Counted from the stretch's first letter, positions 25,707-38,000 are shown. The stretch: 64,000 bases of DNA from Coenobita brevimanus (GCA_032717465.1 CM064669.1:42849853-42913852), one strand, 5' to 3'. Notes: generated from the letters alone by a model not told the origin. Made by a program: numbers and translations.

Positions 25707-26600
25707 TTGTTTGAGGTCCTGAGTGGCAGGATGGATGGCAGTGATGGTGGTGGTGAGGGAGATGAGAAAAACAGAAAGATGGCAAAGTGAACAGAAGAGC
25801 TTACAATATTCTATCAAACTACAGCCAGAGTTCTTAATCCCGTGAGGGGTGGGCCACAAACAAATTGCCTCCATGTCGCACTGTTCCCTGCCACTACGCT
25901 GCCCTCCCCCCAGCTCACACTCCCTTCTTTCATATTGCGTATGAAAATTAGATTCAATTTTCTATGAGGTTCAGGATGAATAACTAGACTGACGGCAATG
26001 GTGGTGGTCAGATAAGTGGAGACGAAAAATGGAAAGCGAAGAGAACAGAGGAGAGGTGAGGCGATATGAGGAGATGAAAGAAAAGCTCCTTTTATTGCGT
26101 TAGATATTAGGATATTAATATTATTATTACGACTACTACTACTACTACTACCACCACCACTGCTACCACAACTACTACTATTACTATCTGAGGTTCAAAG
26201 TGAATGGCAAGACTGACTACAGCAGTAATGGTCAGCGGTAGGAGAAGAGAACAGGAGAGGAATGGAGAGAGATGGGAAACGGAAATGTGAGGAGACAAAA
26301 GTTCACATTAGTACTGCTGGGTATTTAAATCCGTTTTTCTTTGACATCATTAGTAAGTAGTTAGAGAAGAGGCAGTGGTTGGAAAAGATATGAGAAGAGA
26401 ATTTATAAAAAGGAAAGTGCGAATGACATTACAATTCGCAGTTTAGTTCCATTTTTCCCTTGGGATTGTTGGTGTGCGGCAGAAGGATTTAGGTCACTGT
26501 AGAGGAGTGCAGACAAGCGAACAAACACTGAGAAGCGATGATGTATCCTACTTTGGTAATATAAATCCATTTTTCTTGGGACTTTTGTGTGAGTTGCTAG
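25707..26600. repeat. Degenerate direct repeats of about 230-250 bp
   Basis: TTGAGGTCC/GAGGTTCAGGATGAAT/GAGGTTCAAAGTGAAT blocks, each followed by AGACTGA(C)-like and GGAGA-GAACAG-like blocks, start near 25710, 25963 and 26189. AAATCC(A/G)TTTTTCTT-type blocks recur at 26328, 26448 and 26564. An ACT/CAC triplet run is at 26128-26160. No gene. Confidence 0.5.
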
Positions 26601-26607
26601 GCTGCAC

Positions 26608-26609
<2 letters not shown>

Positions 26610-26648
<39 letters not shown>
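26610..26648. repeat. (GA)n microsatellite
   Basis: About 19 units with one AA interruption. Confidence 0.93.
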
Positions 26649-27095
26649 TTTATGGTATCAGTACTGCATCAGACCAATTAAAGTTTTCCATTAGTACCGG
26701 CTCAGAACTATGATCACTCGGCCACTTCTGGTTATGGAAGTGAATAGCAATTAAAATATGTAATTATTCTGGCAGATTACTTGTGATTCATGGAGAAAAA
26801 TTTATGTCACTGGACTCAGTTATGCACACAGTACTGCAAGAAGCAAGCTAAGTCCACCAAGTTCTCTCTCTCCCTCTCTCTCTCTCTGGGAAACTCCTGC
26901 TCGCCCACAACTTTTATTTTACCTACAGTTGGACTTATGCATTTTTGATGTGCAGGTCCACCAGAACCTGCATATTTGTGTTTTTTATCCCTTCAGCTAC
27001 TGGGTCGTCTTTTTATATTTATTTTTCGAACCGTGCAATATCTGTACACCTTGGTCCACAGGCCTTGGCTAACTACACAAGGAAAAGTTGGCTAT

Positions 27096-27310
27096 GATAC
27101 AGTTACACGTTCACTTTACAGAAGCTTTGTAGTACCAACAGTTGACAGTGACACAGCTACACGTGCAGTTTACATAAGCCTTGCACTACTAACTGTTGGC
27201 GGTGACACAGCTACACATACAATCTACAAAAGCTTTACACTACCAACAGTCGGTGACACAGCTACACGTGCAGTCTACGGAATCTTTGCACTACCAACAA
27301 CAGGTGTTCG
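27096..27310 (+). repeat. 54-bp tandem array, four copies, frame-preserving
   Basis: GA(C/T)ACAG(C/T)TACACGT recurs at 27096, 27150, 27204 and 27255 (steps 54, 54, 51). Both step sizes are multiples of three, so the frame 26976-27368 reads four 17-18-residue units of the DTATRAVY-x-FALPTVG type. No known domain is recognised and no flanking exon signal is convincing. Confidence 0.85.
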
Positions 27311-27609
27311 TTGTGTGAGGAACGCTGGCTGGGACTCTGGCTCAGTAAGGGGCAGGCATAGGGGGTGAGCACAAGCTGACCAGTGTACGAGTACAATCAG
27401 CATCAAGGTCCTGTCGCCTTTCCTGTTTTTCTCTCCACGGATTTTTGCAATCTGTGTGGTGAATCCGCATCAGCTGACCCTAATGGCTTTATTTAGCTAT
27501 AGATCTGTCATCAGCGTCGCCTGCTGGGGATTCATCATACTGGTTTTAAAGGTTCGTAGAAGGACACGGTATGAGAGGCGGCAGGACTTCTGATGCTGAC
27601 TGTACATTC

Positions 27610-27975
27610 CCTCAAACATCAGCATGTAGGCTTCAACCCTTCACTACCGAATGTCTCTCTTCAAGTCATCTGTTTGTAGAAGAATGAAACAAATCGTCAT
27701 CGTACTGAAGAAAATAGTGGGCAGTGATTCTAGCCCTTCACTTAGAGGGTCTTCCAAAACTGAACGTAATACTTCAGCGGTATCAAGAATAAAAATACAA
27801 AGCATCATAGCAGTGAAGGGGTAAAGCCATTCACACACTAATTATAACTTCCTGCTGTTATAGTCTGGTGGTTTCACGAACACAGTACAAAACACCATCG
27901 TGGTGAAGGGGTTAAGATATCATGCACACTGAGTACTCAATATAATAACCACTTCCTGTTGCCATATCTTGCTGT
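27610..27975. repeat. Cluster of palindromic-end repeat modules
   Basis: Shows CCCTTCACTACCGAATGTCT, then ATCAAGAATAAAAATACAAA, then GTGAAGGGGTAA and GTGAAGGGGTTAA blocks. These are the outer module of the family seen at 45.4 and 52.2 kb. Confidence 0.5.
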
Positions 27976-28389
27976 TTATGTTAAGTTCGGTGCCATCATA
28001 AACCATGCATAGCTGGAGACCCACATCCTCCTTGACGACCCTTACTATAGCCGGTTTGCTTTCACCTGACGGAACTGGACCACTCACACAGCTGGAATAC
28101 TAAGTAGTGGCTGCATGAAATTCGACGCATAAACAGTCGTTCTTCAAACTGCCTTTTTTTTTATTTCGATTCGCTCGTGTCGTGCTTAACTATTTTTGTC
28201 CATAATGTTCTAGGTATGCGTGGGCTTCCATACTGCAGAGATAATTTTATTTGCTTTTCTAATGACCATTAAAAATCATCTAAATAGGTCAGTTATTGAC
28301 AACGTCTAATGTACACCAAACATTCTCTTTAACACAATCATCAAGTCTTTTAATCGGCAGCAAAGCAGCTTCTAGCTCAAAATTTAAGG
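27976..28389. other. Unassigned stretch
   Basis: No gene recognised. Confidence 0.4.
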
Positions 28390-28570
28390 TTTGTAATTAA
28401 CACCAAATCATCTATTGTGCAGTAATCATTTCATTAAGAGCACCACCTCTCTCTAATTATTAACACTCTCAAATGAGCACCAAACTATAGTGCAATCATT
28501 TACAGAGTTTCTAATGAGCACCAATCACCTCTCTAGGAAATTATTATTATTAACAGCTCTCGCGAAAGAA
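28390..28570. repeat. Degenerate tandem of an AATGAGCACCAA block
   Basis: TTAACACCAAATCATCT, TTAAGAGCACCACCTCTCTC, AATGAGCACCAAACTATAG and AATGAGCACCAATCACCTCT recur at roughly 45-75-base steps. Confidence 0.4.
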
Positions 28571-28779
28571 ATAATCAAATGGCGCAATCGCACTGATGGG
28601 TCAAATGTAGGTTATGACAAAGTTAAAATAAATATAAAATACACTACTTTACTGGAGGCAATGACTTCATGTAGACTGTATGATTGCACAATAATAAAGA
28701 CGAAGTGGGTCGACACAGAGGATGCACTTTGACATATACCCTCATCCCCGAGGCCCTTGACGCAATACAACATGACACA

Positions 28780-29275
28780 ACCCAGCTCTTCATCACAACC
28801 ACCATCACTGTCTCTCTGCACCACAACCCAGCTCTTCATCACAACCACCATCACTAACACTCTCCACCACAACCCAGCTCTGCATCACAACCAGCATCAC
28901 TGTCTCTCTGCACCACAACCCAGCTCTTCGTCACAACCAGCATCACTGTCTCTCTGCACCACAACCCAGCTCTCCATCACAACCAGCATCACTGTCTTTC
29001 TCCACCACAACCTAGCTCTCCATCACAACCATCACTGTCTCTCTGCACCACAACCCAGCTCTCCATCACAACCACCATCACTGTCTCCACCACAACCCAG
29101 CTCTCCATCACAACCACCATCACTGTCTCTCTGCACCACAACCCAGCCCTCCATCACAACCACCATCACTGTCTCCACCACAACCCAGCTCTCCATCACA
29201 ACCACCATCACTGTCTCCACCACAACCCAGCTCTCCATCACAACCACCACCACTGTCTCTCTGCACCAGTAACAC
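28780..29275. repeat. CACCACAACCCAGCTC minisatellite
   Basis: Units of about 37-46 bases sharing CACCACAACCCAGCTCTCCA and TCACAACCACCATCACTGTC, about eleven copies. Thr/Ser-rich and, on the other strand, Val/Gly/Asp-rich readings are artefacts. Confidence 0.93.
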
Positions 29276-29399
29276 AGACTTACCACTGCCAACCAGCATC
29301 ACAATACTACAGTAACTATCAATCACACTGCTACCAACATCACAATAATGCTACCATAACATGACTACTGCCACCTTTACTATAACATGGTATTATACC

Positions 29400-29830
29400 C
29401 TGACTGCTACTAAAGTTATCATAACATTAATACGATAACGCAGGTCTTCATGACAACCATCACTCTATCTACCATCACCACCACACGCACTCATGCCGCC
29501 ACTACCACACTACCACCACCACTACTACCACTGTTCTTTAAACACCATCACCACACACCTATAACTCCCAAAATACTCCCATGACCATCACCACACTACT
29601 ACAACACTGCATCAACGCTATTATCACCACTAAGGCAATACTATCACAATTACCACATTCCCAAGACCCTTGACTTACCACAACAAAATACTCGTACAAG
29701 ACATACTGGCTTCATTATCAGCACAACCACTACGTTTCTACAACAACCATTACTACATAGGCTACACGCCTATCACAACAACCACAACATTCACACATAC
29801 ACAGCCGCATTATTGAGGACAGTGTTCATA
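29400..29830. repeat. Imperfect CAC/CTA low-complexity stretch
   Basis: CCACTACCAC-type triplets throughout. No gene. Confidence 0.6.
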
Positions 29831-30102
29831 ATAAACTGCTACCTATATTTTACACACACACACACACACAAAACATGCTAGGTGGAATACCCTCCCCTTT
29901 TCTGAGACTGCAGTTCTACTCGTTAAAGCAACTGGTAACCGTAATGTACAGCAGAATAATGTTAAAACAAAGGTTTAACTGAACAGTTGTGGTTTCAGGC
30001 CATTTCTCTTGTAAAATGCCGAAAACTTAGGTCAGTGGCAGAAGCTTTATCATGAATGAAAAAGCAACTAACATGAAGAAAAAGAACAACCCTCATTTTG
30101 TC

Positions 30103-30106
<4 letters not shown>

Positions 30107-30134
<28 letters not shown>
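30107..30134. repeat. (GA)n microsatellite
   Basis: About 14 units. Confidence 0.93.
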
Positions 30135-30139
<5 letters not shown>

Positions 30140-30504
30140 TCACACTGATGAGAAAGAAAAACAAAAAAAGACAAAGACTTACCAGAAGCCTCTCCTTCAG
30201 AGTTGTGTGTAAAGACTGGGGTTTCAGGCTAAATGGCCGCTACACTTATACCTTCTACATTGCATTTTCCTCGGCTTCCAGGGCTTTTTGTAAGTTCCAC
30301 CACAAGCTTGTCGATTCTCTATGTTATATTTCCTGACTCAAAGCCAGCTAAATCTTTTGTAAAGTGAAATTCTACAGTATTTTTATGTCTATGACCGTCT
30401 TCATGTACGAATTATATGAAATGTTAATAACGTTGGAAAAAATTTAATACTATCTTCTCTCGTTGCAGCAGACTTGCAAGACTAGGTATTATAAAAAAAA
30501 AAAA

Positions 30505-31391
30505 CTCATACCAATTAATCTGGCCAGGCATGTATGGCAACACTGTTCCTGCCGAGATTCTGATTGGCTGGAGGTGTTTGTTCGATTTCGTTGTTGCTAA
30601 AACTGATACTCTTTTATTATCAGATGTGATACTGAGTTTGTCGACAATACAATCGTCAAAAGCAATGAGAAATCCGTTATATACTTATCAACAATGAAAT
30701 TTTCGTAGGAAAGTAGATGTATTGAGTCAACAGAGTATTATAACAGTCCAAGTCAAGGTCAGCATTCGAACAATTCCTTTAAATCTCCGAAACTCTGTAA
30801 TACAACAGAAAATTAAGGAAACCTGCTTAATCTAAGCGTTGGTATAACACACATTTAAATTTTAAGATCAGTCCGCACCCTTAAATCGTGCCACAACTCA
30901 GAAAAACTAAAAATTCTAATGAAAAGACGAGTTCTGCAGGGAGGGAGGTTTGAAAAATTGCGAAAAATCAAAGTAGGCTAAAGGAAAACTATTTCATTAT
31001 GTATCCTCTATTATCACAGTACAGACTGATCTTAAAATTTAAATGTATTATACCAACGCTTAGATTAAGCAGGTTTCCTTAAATTTTCTGTTATATTATG
31101 GAGTGTCAGAGATTTAAAGGAATTGATCGAATGCTGATCTTGACTTGGACTGTTATAATACTTTGTTGACTCATATCTCTATCTTCCTACGAAAACTTAA
31201 TTGTTGATAAGTATATAACGTATTTCGTATTGCTTTTGACGATTGTACTGTCGCCAAGCTCAGTATCACATCTGATAATAAAGAGAGTATCGGTTTAAAC
31301 AACAACGAAATCGAACAAATACCTCCAGCCAATCAGAATCTCGGCAGGAACAGTGTTGCCATACATGCCTGGCCAGATTAATTGGTATGAG
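30505..31391. mobile_element. Long inverted repeat, foldback-type element or long-TIR MITE
   Basis: The left arm 30505-30873 and right arm 31024-31391 are reverse complements along their full length, about 368 bp each with few mismatches, around a 150-bp spacer. The outer ends read CTCATACCAATTAATCTGGCC; the inner ends read AAATTTTAAGATCAGTC. No open frame of note lies inside. Such structure is typical of non-autonomous DNA transposons with long terminal inverted repeats. No clear target-site duplication is seen; the left flank is an A-run. Confidence 0.8.
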
Positions 31392-31639
31392 GTATAGTGA
31401 GATGTCCCCATGGCTATATGATATAATGGATGGGGTTACGGAAAAGCTCTGGAGAGTTATGGAGAGCGGAGGTAGGATGGGGAAGGGAGGGTGGTATTAA
31501 TGGTGATGAGTGGACTATCGTCAGTCCGATGTATGCTGTTAATGATGAGGAAGTTGGCGTGCAGATTGGACCCGAGTGCTGTATCTGTGCGCGTTACCGG
31601 TATGTTCTAAGAGTAAAATATAGACAAGAGTAGTGATGT

Positions 31640-32235
31640 ATGGTTGTTGAGATAGAAAGCGACTCTTGGATTAATGTGCTGGTGAATGGAGAGAAATTGG
31701 AACTGGTTAATTGTATTAAGAACCTCGGTGCAGTGATAAATGAAGTAAATGTGCCAAGGAAGCTGGGGCTACACAGATCCTGATACAAATCACAAGTCTG
31801 AACGAATACTGCACGAAGACAGTGGGATGATGTGTTAGTGTTTACATTAATGTATGGGTGTGAGATTTTGACCTGGGATGAACGCACAGAGCCAGGAGCA
31901 AAAGCGGGATACTGAGGAATGTTAGTCGAGTGCGAAGTACGGAAAGGATACAATTCACACAGCATGTGATGTAAGGAGGTCATATGATAGAAGGGCTGAA
32001 GAGTTTGCTTATGTGGTATGGTCAGATGGAGAGAATAAGAGTTAAGATATTTAAAAGGGTATGTGTGTATGAATCGAAGGTTTGAGGCACCGTTGTTGAC
32101 CAAGAAGATGGATATGGAACAAAACATTGTGAGAGAGCGAGGTATGGGAGTTAATGAGGCTAAGAAACTGGCAGGGGATCGAGTTGATTAGACGAATTAT
32201 GTACGAAGGGGCACATGGCAAAGGTCTGGCACCAT
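31640..32235 (+). pseudogene. Decayed LINE reverse transcriptase C-terminal region
   Basis: In scattered frames the sequence reads NGEKLELVNCIKNLGAVI, then LVFTLMYGCEILTWDER, then LLMWYGQMERIRVKIFKRV, ending in a GVNEAKKLAGDRVD-like stretch with WTNYVRRGTWQR. This matches the usual order after the reverse transcriptase core of many LINE proteins: FKYLGAVI, LMYGCETW, LRWYGHMERM, and a final W-rich segment. Several stops and shifts make it inactive. It shares its layout with 62750-63073 but not with the LINE copies at 7.9 and 57.6 kb. Confidence 0.7.
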
Positions 32236-32262
32236 TTTTAACTCAACAGACAGCGGACTATC

Positions 32263-32411
<149 letters not shown>

Positions 32412-32617
32412 ATGCACATATAAAGCGAAAAATATCAAACAACAAAATATGTGTAAATGGTTAGTCTGTGAGGTGAAGCCACTATTGCAGAGAGTTGAAT
32501 GACATTGTGTGGCCCATTTAATAGGTCATGTTCATATTTCCCAGCTTTATTACTTAATCTTGTTCAGCCCATATTAGGCTGAGGAAATAATGGTAATGAT
32601 GATAATAATACAAATAC

Positions 32618-32770
32618 AAGAAGCGGTGCCAAAGACATGCAAACCCGTCCACGGCAGTCATTTTATTGCTGACGTATAAACACAACAAGTTATTTAGTCA
32701 AAGATGTCATTTATTAAATCTGGAGTAAATTGGGTGAAAATTCGATGTTATGCCCTTTTGAAATGTTAGG
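32618..32770 (+). repeat. Dispersed repeat with GGCAGT core, copy 2
   Basis: GGTGCCAAAGACATGCAAAC, CGGCAGTCATTTTATTGCTG and ACGTATAAACACAACA match the 48.5-kb copy; TGTCATTTATT and GATGTTATGCCC also match the 19.0-kb copy. Confidence 0.65.
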
Positions 32771-33065
32771 TCCGACCCACCTGACATCGACCCCCCTACC
32801 GCCAACTGGGGGAGGGGGGTGACCCCCTTGATGTAATGAGGCATGTTACAGGATGCAAATGTGAAAGATGCACCTTGAGGTTTTGGTTTCATGTTGATAT
32901 GACGAATTTAAAAAGTTATGTTTTTTATTTTTCTAATTTTTTGGCCCTACACGCTGGGCCTTGGCCCACTTTGGCCCAAAATTTAAAAAGGTGGTCAGAA
33001 ATTCATAGCCCATCATCTCTGTAATTTCAGTCAAAAACTCACCACTAGTTCTCGCGTACAGATGT

Positions 33066-33145
33066 TAACAGACAGACAGACAGACAAACAGACTGAAAAC
33101 AATGTCCGTCCCCGAGCCCCTCCAGGGCGGGGACGGGTAACGAGT
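33066..33145 (+). repeat. (GACA)n followed by a perfect GC hairpin
   Basis: A GACAGACAGACA run leads to AACAATGTC and an 8-bp perfect inverted pair, CGTCCCCG (33107-33114) and CGGGGACG (33128-33135), then GGTAA. It resembles the 3' ends of widely scattered invertebrate repeats, which have a CAGACAGACA run then a short hairpin. Confidence 0.5.
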
Positions 33146-33199
33146 GACACATCAGACACAACAAATTGCATCCGGTAGTGTCATGTTTCAGATGACTGA

Positions 33200-33580
33200 A
33201 CGTGCACAAGCCTTCTGTTTACTTACTCCACTTCCCTGCCTCTCCTTGTCTAATTCCCCAGTTTTCTGCCTCTCCCATATTCTATCTTTCCCCATTCCCA
33301 CCTCTCTCCTTCCCTACCTCTCTCCATACCTGCCTCTCTTTCCTTTCCTCTTCTCTTCCCTACCTCTCCCCATCCTTACCTCTGTTCTTCCCTTCCACTT
33401 CTCTTCCCTACTTCTCTCCAACCCTGACTCTGTTCTTCCCTTCCATTTCTCTTCCCTTTCTCTACCCATCCCTACCTCTCTCCTTCACTTCCACTTCTCT
33501 TCCCTACCTCTTCTCTACCTCTCTCCTTCCCTACCCCTCACCTTCCCTACGTTTCCCTGTGTCTATCTGACTGTCTGTCT
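33200..33580. repeat. Pyrimidine-rich minisatellite
   Basis: CTTCCCTACCTCTCTCCxx and CCTTCCACTTCTCTTCCCTA variants recur, ending in (TCTG)n near 33570-33590. Confidence 0.8.
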
Positions 33581-33880
33581 GTCTGTCTCTGATCGTCTAC
33601 AACCAAGGAAAACATACAGACCATCAATGCATGCAGGTTACACGGGTGATTGCAGGTCAGACGCTACACACTACATCTTGTTTACTGACCTGAGGGGGTC
33701 GGTGGTGGTGGTGGGAACGGCTTTTAAGTAATGAGTGGTGGAGGTACACTATAGCCCTTCCTCCCCGCCTCACACATGTAACATTGTTCATCTGACCTTC
33801 TTCACCTCATTCCTTGTTTACATTCCACTCACTTCGTATACTGTGCTCGTTACCTTTGCTTTATCTAATGCACAATGTAC

Positions 33881-33881
<1 letters not shown>

Positions 33882-33952
<71 letters not shown>

Positions 33953-33965
33953 CACACACACACGT
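33882..33965. repeat. (CA)n microsatellite
   Basis: About 34 units, then GG CA and further CA. Confidence 0.97.
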
Positions 33966-34659
33966 TACTACACAAGAGTTGCGTCTGTTTAATTAGTTCC
34001 CCATCACCAATAAAAACACATACGTTTTAGGTCAGGCAGCCGATGTGTATATATTATTTCAGTGACAATCAAATTTTATAATACCATTATTACACACCCG
34101 TACCCTGTTAACTTTGGTGCCAGTGGCCTGTGACTCTGGACAGGTATGACAAATTAAATATACAAAACGCCCGTAAATATAACCCGTAAACATAATGTCA
34201 TTTTAGCCATCACCTGCAATCTGTGTATTGTATAACTGCGGTCGTTATTTATGTTCCGCTTCCAGTGTACGGAGGGAACAGGAGGGAGGGAAGGAGGGAG
34301 AAGGAGTACACACGCCTGCCGCAGGACCCGTGCTGGAGGAGGCAGGGGTAAAACCGTCAAATCAACAGGTGCGAGAATATCAGCAGGTCTGTCTGTCTAT
34401 CTATCTATCTATCTAACTCTGTTTTGGGAGGTAAATACTCTAAAAACTTCTAGGGGTTACTGCCCCCACTCACTAACGACCTCCCTCTTTCTATTACACA
34501 CCATCCTTCCATACATAAACTCCAGCACCTAACTTGTCCACCACGTTCTCGGTCTCCCTCTCCTCCTCATCCCAACAATTTCTTTCCTACACTCTCCTGG
34601 GCCCTCTTTCACTCCCCAGTCGTTCCAAGTGGCCTAACTATCTCGAAGTGTTTCTTCTT
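33966..34659. other. Unassigned stretch
   Basis: No gene recognised. GGAGG-rich patch near 34272-34302 and a (CTAT)n run at 34392-34414. Confidence 0.4.
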
Positions 34660-35240
34660 ATTTTTCGACGTTAACCTCTACACCACATTCCGCATGGATC
34701 TTTCCATCTGTCCATCTATCCTCATCGCCAGGCCCAGTTATCCCTTTCACTGCGTTGACGTATTTTGTATTTTGTTTCTAATACATTCCTGTTTTTCCTT
34801 TTTTAGCTCAGTACAAACTTGCCAACCTGAAGGGGTTAAATGTAGCCTTCAATAACCCTCCCAGTACCAGACACATTTCCCAAGCTAAATAAAATGGTCT
34901 GGAGGTACCAAGAATAACCTACAAAAGACCTCACCGGTTTCAAGGGGTTGCTTTGTGTACAAGTTTCCTTGTTCATACTTTAAATATATTCTTGCTATCT
35001 CCACACAATACTTTTCGAAATGAAAGGTGTTTACAGTACACAAAAATTATGAATGGCTCTAATAAAAATATATAAAGGACCAACTTAGAGTAAAAGTAGG
35101 CAGAGTTTGTATATAAATGGACTAGTGTATGTAATCCAAATATCAAAAGGGATGTGAAGAAGTAAGTGGAATGACCAACCAACCTTTGAATGAGACAATA
35201 AACTAGACTGGATAAAGTTAGTACTTACATAGGTAGACCC
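34660..35240. repeat. Palindromic-end dispersed repeat, one good copy and fragments
   Basis: AAGCTAAATAAAATGGTCTGG then AGGTACCAAGAATAA at about 34874-34915 is a clear right end. Upstream, CCTGAAGGGGTTAAATGTAG and CCTTCAATAACCC are interior blocks. TATTCTTGCTATCTCCACAC at about 34988 is another left end. Confidence 0.6.
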
Positions 35241-35484
35241 ATAGGTACTGCATAACTACTTACCTGAAACAAAGAAAACCATATTATACTAGACTACGGT
35301 ATCTGATTAAAGAGGAATTATATACTAACATAACAATATGGTATACTGGGGCGGACACCATCCACCCACTAGATGTAGTGCTACTTCTTGTGAATACTCT
35401 GAGCGATAAGCCAAATTATTTCTTGTAATCCAAGAAACCATTTACTGCGACATGTGGTAATTATACAACCAACTGGACTCCTCG

Positions 35485-35680
35485 TGTTCTAGTGGGTTAA
35501 GGCGCTTCAACCGATTGTGGTTCATAAGGGTTACAGCCGTGTGTTGGTTGGGGATTATAGCTGATATGCGACTCATGGATTACCAACTGGTCCCTCTCAC
35601 CTTACATGGTAGGACTATTTGGCCTAGCACCGGGGCCCTACGCTCCTGATGGGGCAATAAAAGACTGGATCACAGATGCA
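35485..35680 (+). repeat. SINE-like dispersed repeat
   Basis: A possible degenerate tRNA-like head (TAGTGGGTTAAGGCGCTTC) is followed by ACTGGTCCCTCTCACCTTAC, TTGGCCTAGCACCGGGGC and CTACGCTCCTGATGGGGCAA. These correspond to the 7.7-kb and 15.0-kb copies. Confidence 0.6.
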
Positions 35681-35844
35681 GAATAGTACACAACAGTCAT
35701 ATAAGAATAAACCATAACATAAACTACCGGTACCTCAGCGATTACATTGTTGGTTCCACACGTCTTAATGCTTCAGGGAAATTTACCAAGAACCAAACGT
35801 CTCCACCACACTGAGAAAGAAATAGTCCATAGGCAGCAGAAATA

Positions 35845-36010
35845 TAATAATAAAAAGGCATACTCGGGTTGAAGGGGCTAACTGTTCAGACGATTTAATT
35901 GTTTGGGAGAGAATTTGGAACCGGAAGGATTAAATACATCTTCCTATAATATGTTCAGTACGACGGATGCTAAGTTGAATAAAACCGTCTATAAGCTAGA
36001 AGATAAACCA
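35845..36010. repeat. Palindromic-end repeat fragments
   Basis: GGTTGAAGGGGCTAACTG, TATGTTCAGTACGACGGATG and CTAAGTTGAATAAAACCGTC are recognisable family blocks. Confidence 0.45.
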
Positions 36011-36364
36011 AGAAAATGCATCCTTAGTTATAACCAACGAAAAGGTCAGTAATGCCAGAAAGCCTTGGAAATTCAATCAGGCTGCGTGTTGAATATACTG
36101 CTATGGATATGGCGTCCCCTTATCCCGTTGCCAATTGGCGTGTACCGTGGTGTGCTGGCCACCCGACTGCACCTGGCCAAATTTACAGCCGCAACCTTCC
36201 CTGTGTCTTATCAACACAACAGTTTTTCTTCGTCATTCATATATACTTTATCTAGATCTACACTTCACTTAGATCAATATTTCATGTAAGTCTTCACTGT
36301 ACATATATCTATATTACACGTACCGTATCACAATAACATATAGATCTACTTTCACAGAGTGGAT

Positions 36365-36500
36365 ATATACCTATCAACCTATCTATCTGTCTATCTATCT
36401 ATGTCCATGAATCAATCTCTCTGTCTGTCTGCCTGTCTGTCAACAACTATATTTATCTGCAGTATCTATCCATCTGGCTGTGTCTGTCTGTCTGCACGTT
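36365..36500. repeat. (TCTA)n/(TCTG)n tetranucleotide stretch
   Basis: CTATCTATCTGTCTATCTA and CTGTCTGTCTGCCTGTCTG runs. Confidence 0.85.
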
Positions 36501-36524
36501 TTACACGATCATTTGTATACAATG

Positions 36525-36600
36525 GGATGGCCTCCGGGGGTCGGGTCAGTAATGCGTGTGCCTGTCAGTGCATGATCGGTGTTCAGTCCCACCCGGCACG
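36525..36600 (+). repeat. Possible tRNA-derived SINE head
   Basis: An A-box-like TGGCCTCCGGGGG and a B-box-like GGTGTTCAGTCCCA about 50 bases apart. No body is recognised. Weak. Confidence 0.3.
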
Positions 36601-36709
36601 ACATGAAGAGGGTGCAGTAATACCAGGTGTGCCTTGTCATGTGTTCTTACATATTCACACGCTATGGAAAAAGATACATAAACAGAGAGATACACACACG
36701 CCAGTGCAA

Positions 36710-36713
<4 letters not shown>

Positions 36714-36764
<51 letters not shown>

Positions 36765-36775
36765 TTTATTTATTT
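36714..36775. repeat. (CT)n then (ATTT)n microsatellite
   Basis: CT to about 36759, then TTTATTTATTTATTT. Confidence 0.95.
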
Positions 36776-36837
36776 ATCAATCCTGCGAAGCAAAATCATA
36801 TAATTTTCGGCAACTCGTCCTATACTGGTGCGTTAGA

Positions 36838-36840
<3 letters not shown>

Positions 36841-36878
<38 letters not shown>
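36841..36878. repeat. (GT)n microsatellite
   Basis: About 18 units. Confidence 0.95.
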
Positions 36879-36879
<1 letters not shown>

Positions 36880-36998
36880 TTCACAGAAGACTTAATCTTC
36901 CATGCAGGTGAACCTGTTCCTCAAACACCTGTATATCATGTAACCTGTATATCATGCTGGCCTGACACACTCTGCATCAGATACTGAGAGGAAACATC

Positions 36999-37280
36999 GG
37001 AATCCGCGGCTGTTTCAGAAGGGTAACACGTTGAAGCAGACAGGAAACACACACGTAAGTTTCTTGGTTATTTAATTTTAAATTGAAGAATATGACAGGA
37101 AAATCTCACGATCAACAAACTGCTATTTCCCTGTCGGTTGTCGCGACGTGAAATATTATGTATGACAATAATGTGAAGCACACGACCTGAGTACGAAAAG
37201 GAGGGCTATTATCCAGGAAGAAAAACCAGTACGTCATGTTTGGCTGTCCTGTGTCGTCGTTATTCACTTCCTCTAAAGAC

Positions 37281-37361
<81 letters not shown>

Positions 37362-37640
37362 CTTGTAATTGAGATAATGAGACGAAAAACCGGAATCTAA
37401 GGCTACGTGTCAGCGAGTGAGTGTAACACAATGAGAGAGATAGGAAACACAGGTGGAGGTGTCTTAGTTACAGATAATTTACTTCTGTCTGAAAAATTGG
37501 TTAAAATCAAAGTTTCGTCGATTCTTCCCTCCCGACAGAGGCGGTGAATGATTTTATACGAATTATTTTTGTGGCAGCAATATGACTCACACAACAAAAC
37601 TACGGAGAGGAAGGCTATTCTCTGAAGTTCGGGGAAGAAT
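36999..37640. repeat. Diverged direct duplication with a (CA)n between copies
   Basis: The blocks GGAATC(C/T)...GGCT, GTAACAC, AGA(C/T)AGGAAACACA, TTAGTTA/TTGGTTA and GG(A/G)GGCTATT recur in the same order in 36999-37250 and 37390-37640. A CA run lies between them at 37283-37358. No gene. Confidence 0.5.
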
Positions 37641-37654
37641 GAGAAACACACAAG

Positions 37655-38000
37655 GCGGGATACAATGCTGGCAGGGAACTGTCGGTGAACACTAGCTCAT
37701 GTCAGTACACTGGCCCGCAAATGGTCAAAACCCTTACAGTTGCGTAGGTATGACAGTCATTCCACGGGACCCTTATATAAGGTAGGAATGCCACTGCAAG
37801 ACTCCATCTAGAATCGCACAAAGCCTACCAAGTCAACTTTCTATTTCCGCCAGCAAATCCTCCCGCTGTAATGCAGGACGCAAATACCCTGTCACATCCA
37901 GCTGTCACAAACTCATATTCGTCACTTGTCACTTCACTGTGCCTATTCACGACACCCTCATCAGCTTGTCGTCCTTTTACCGTTCCTTTGCCTGAATTCG
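37655..38000. other. Unassigned stretch
   Basis: No gene recognised. Confidence 0.35.
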
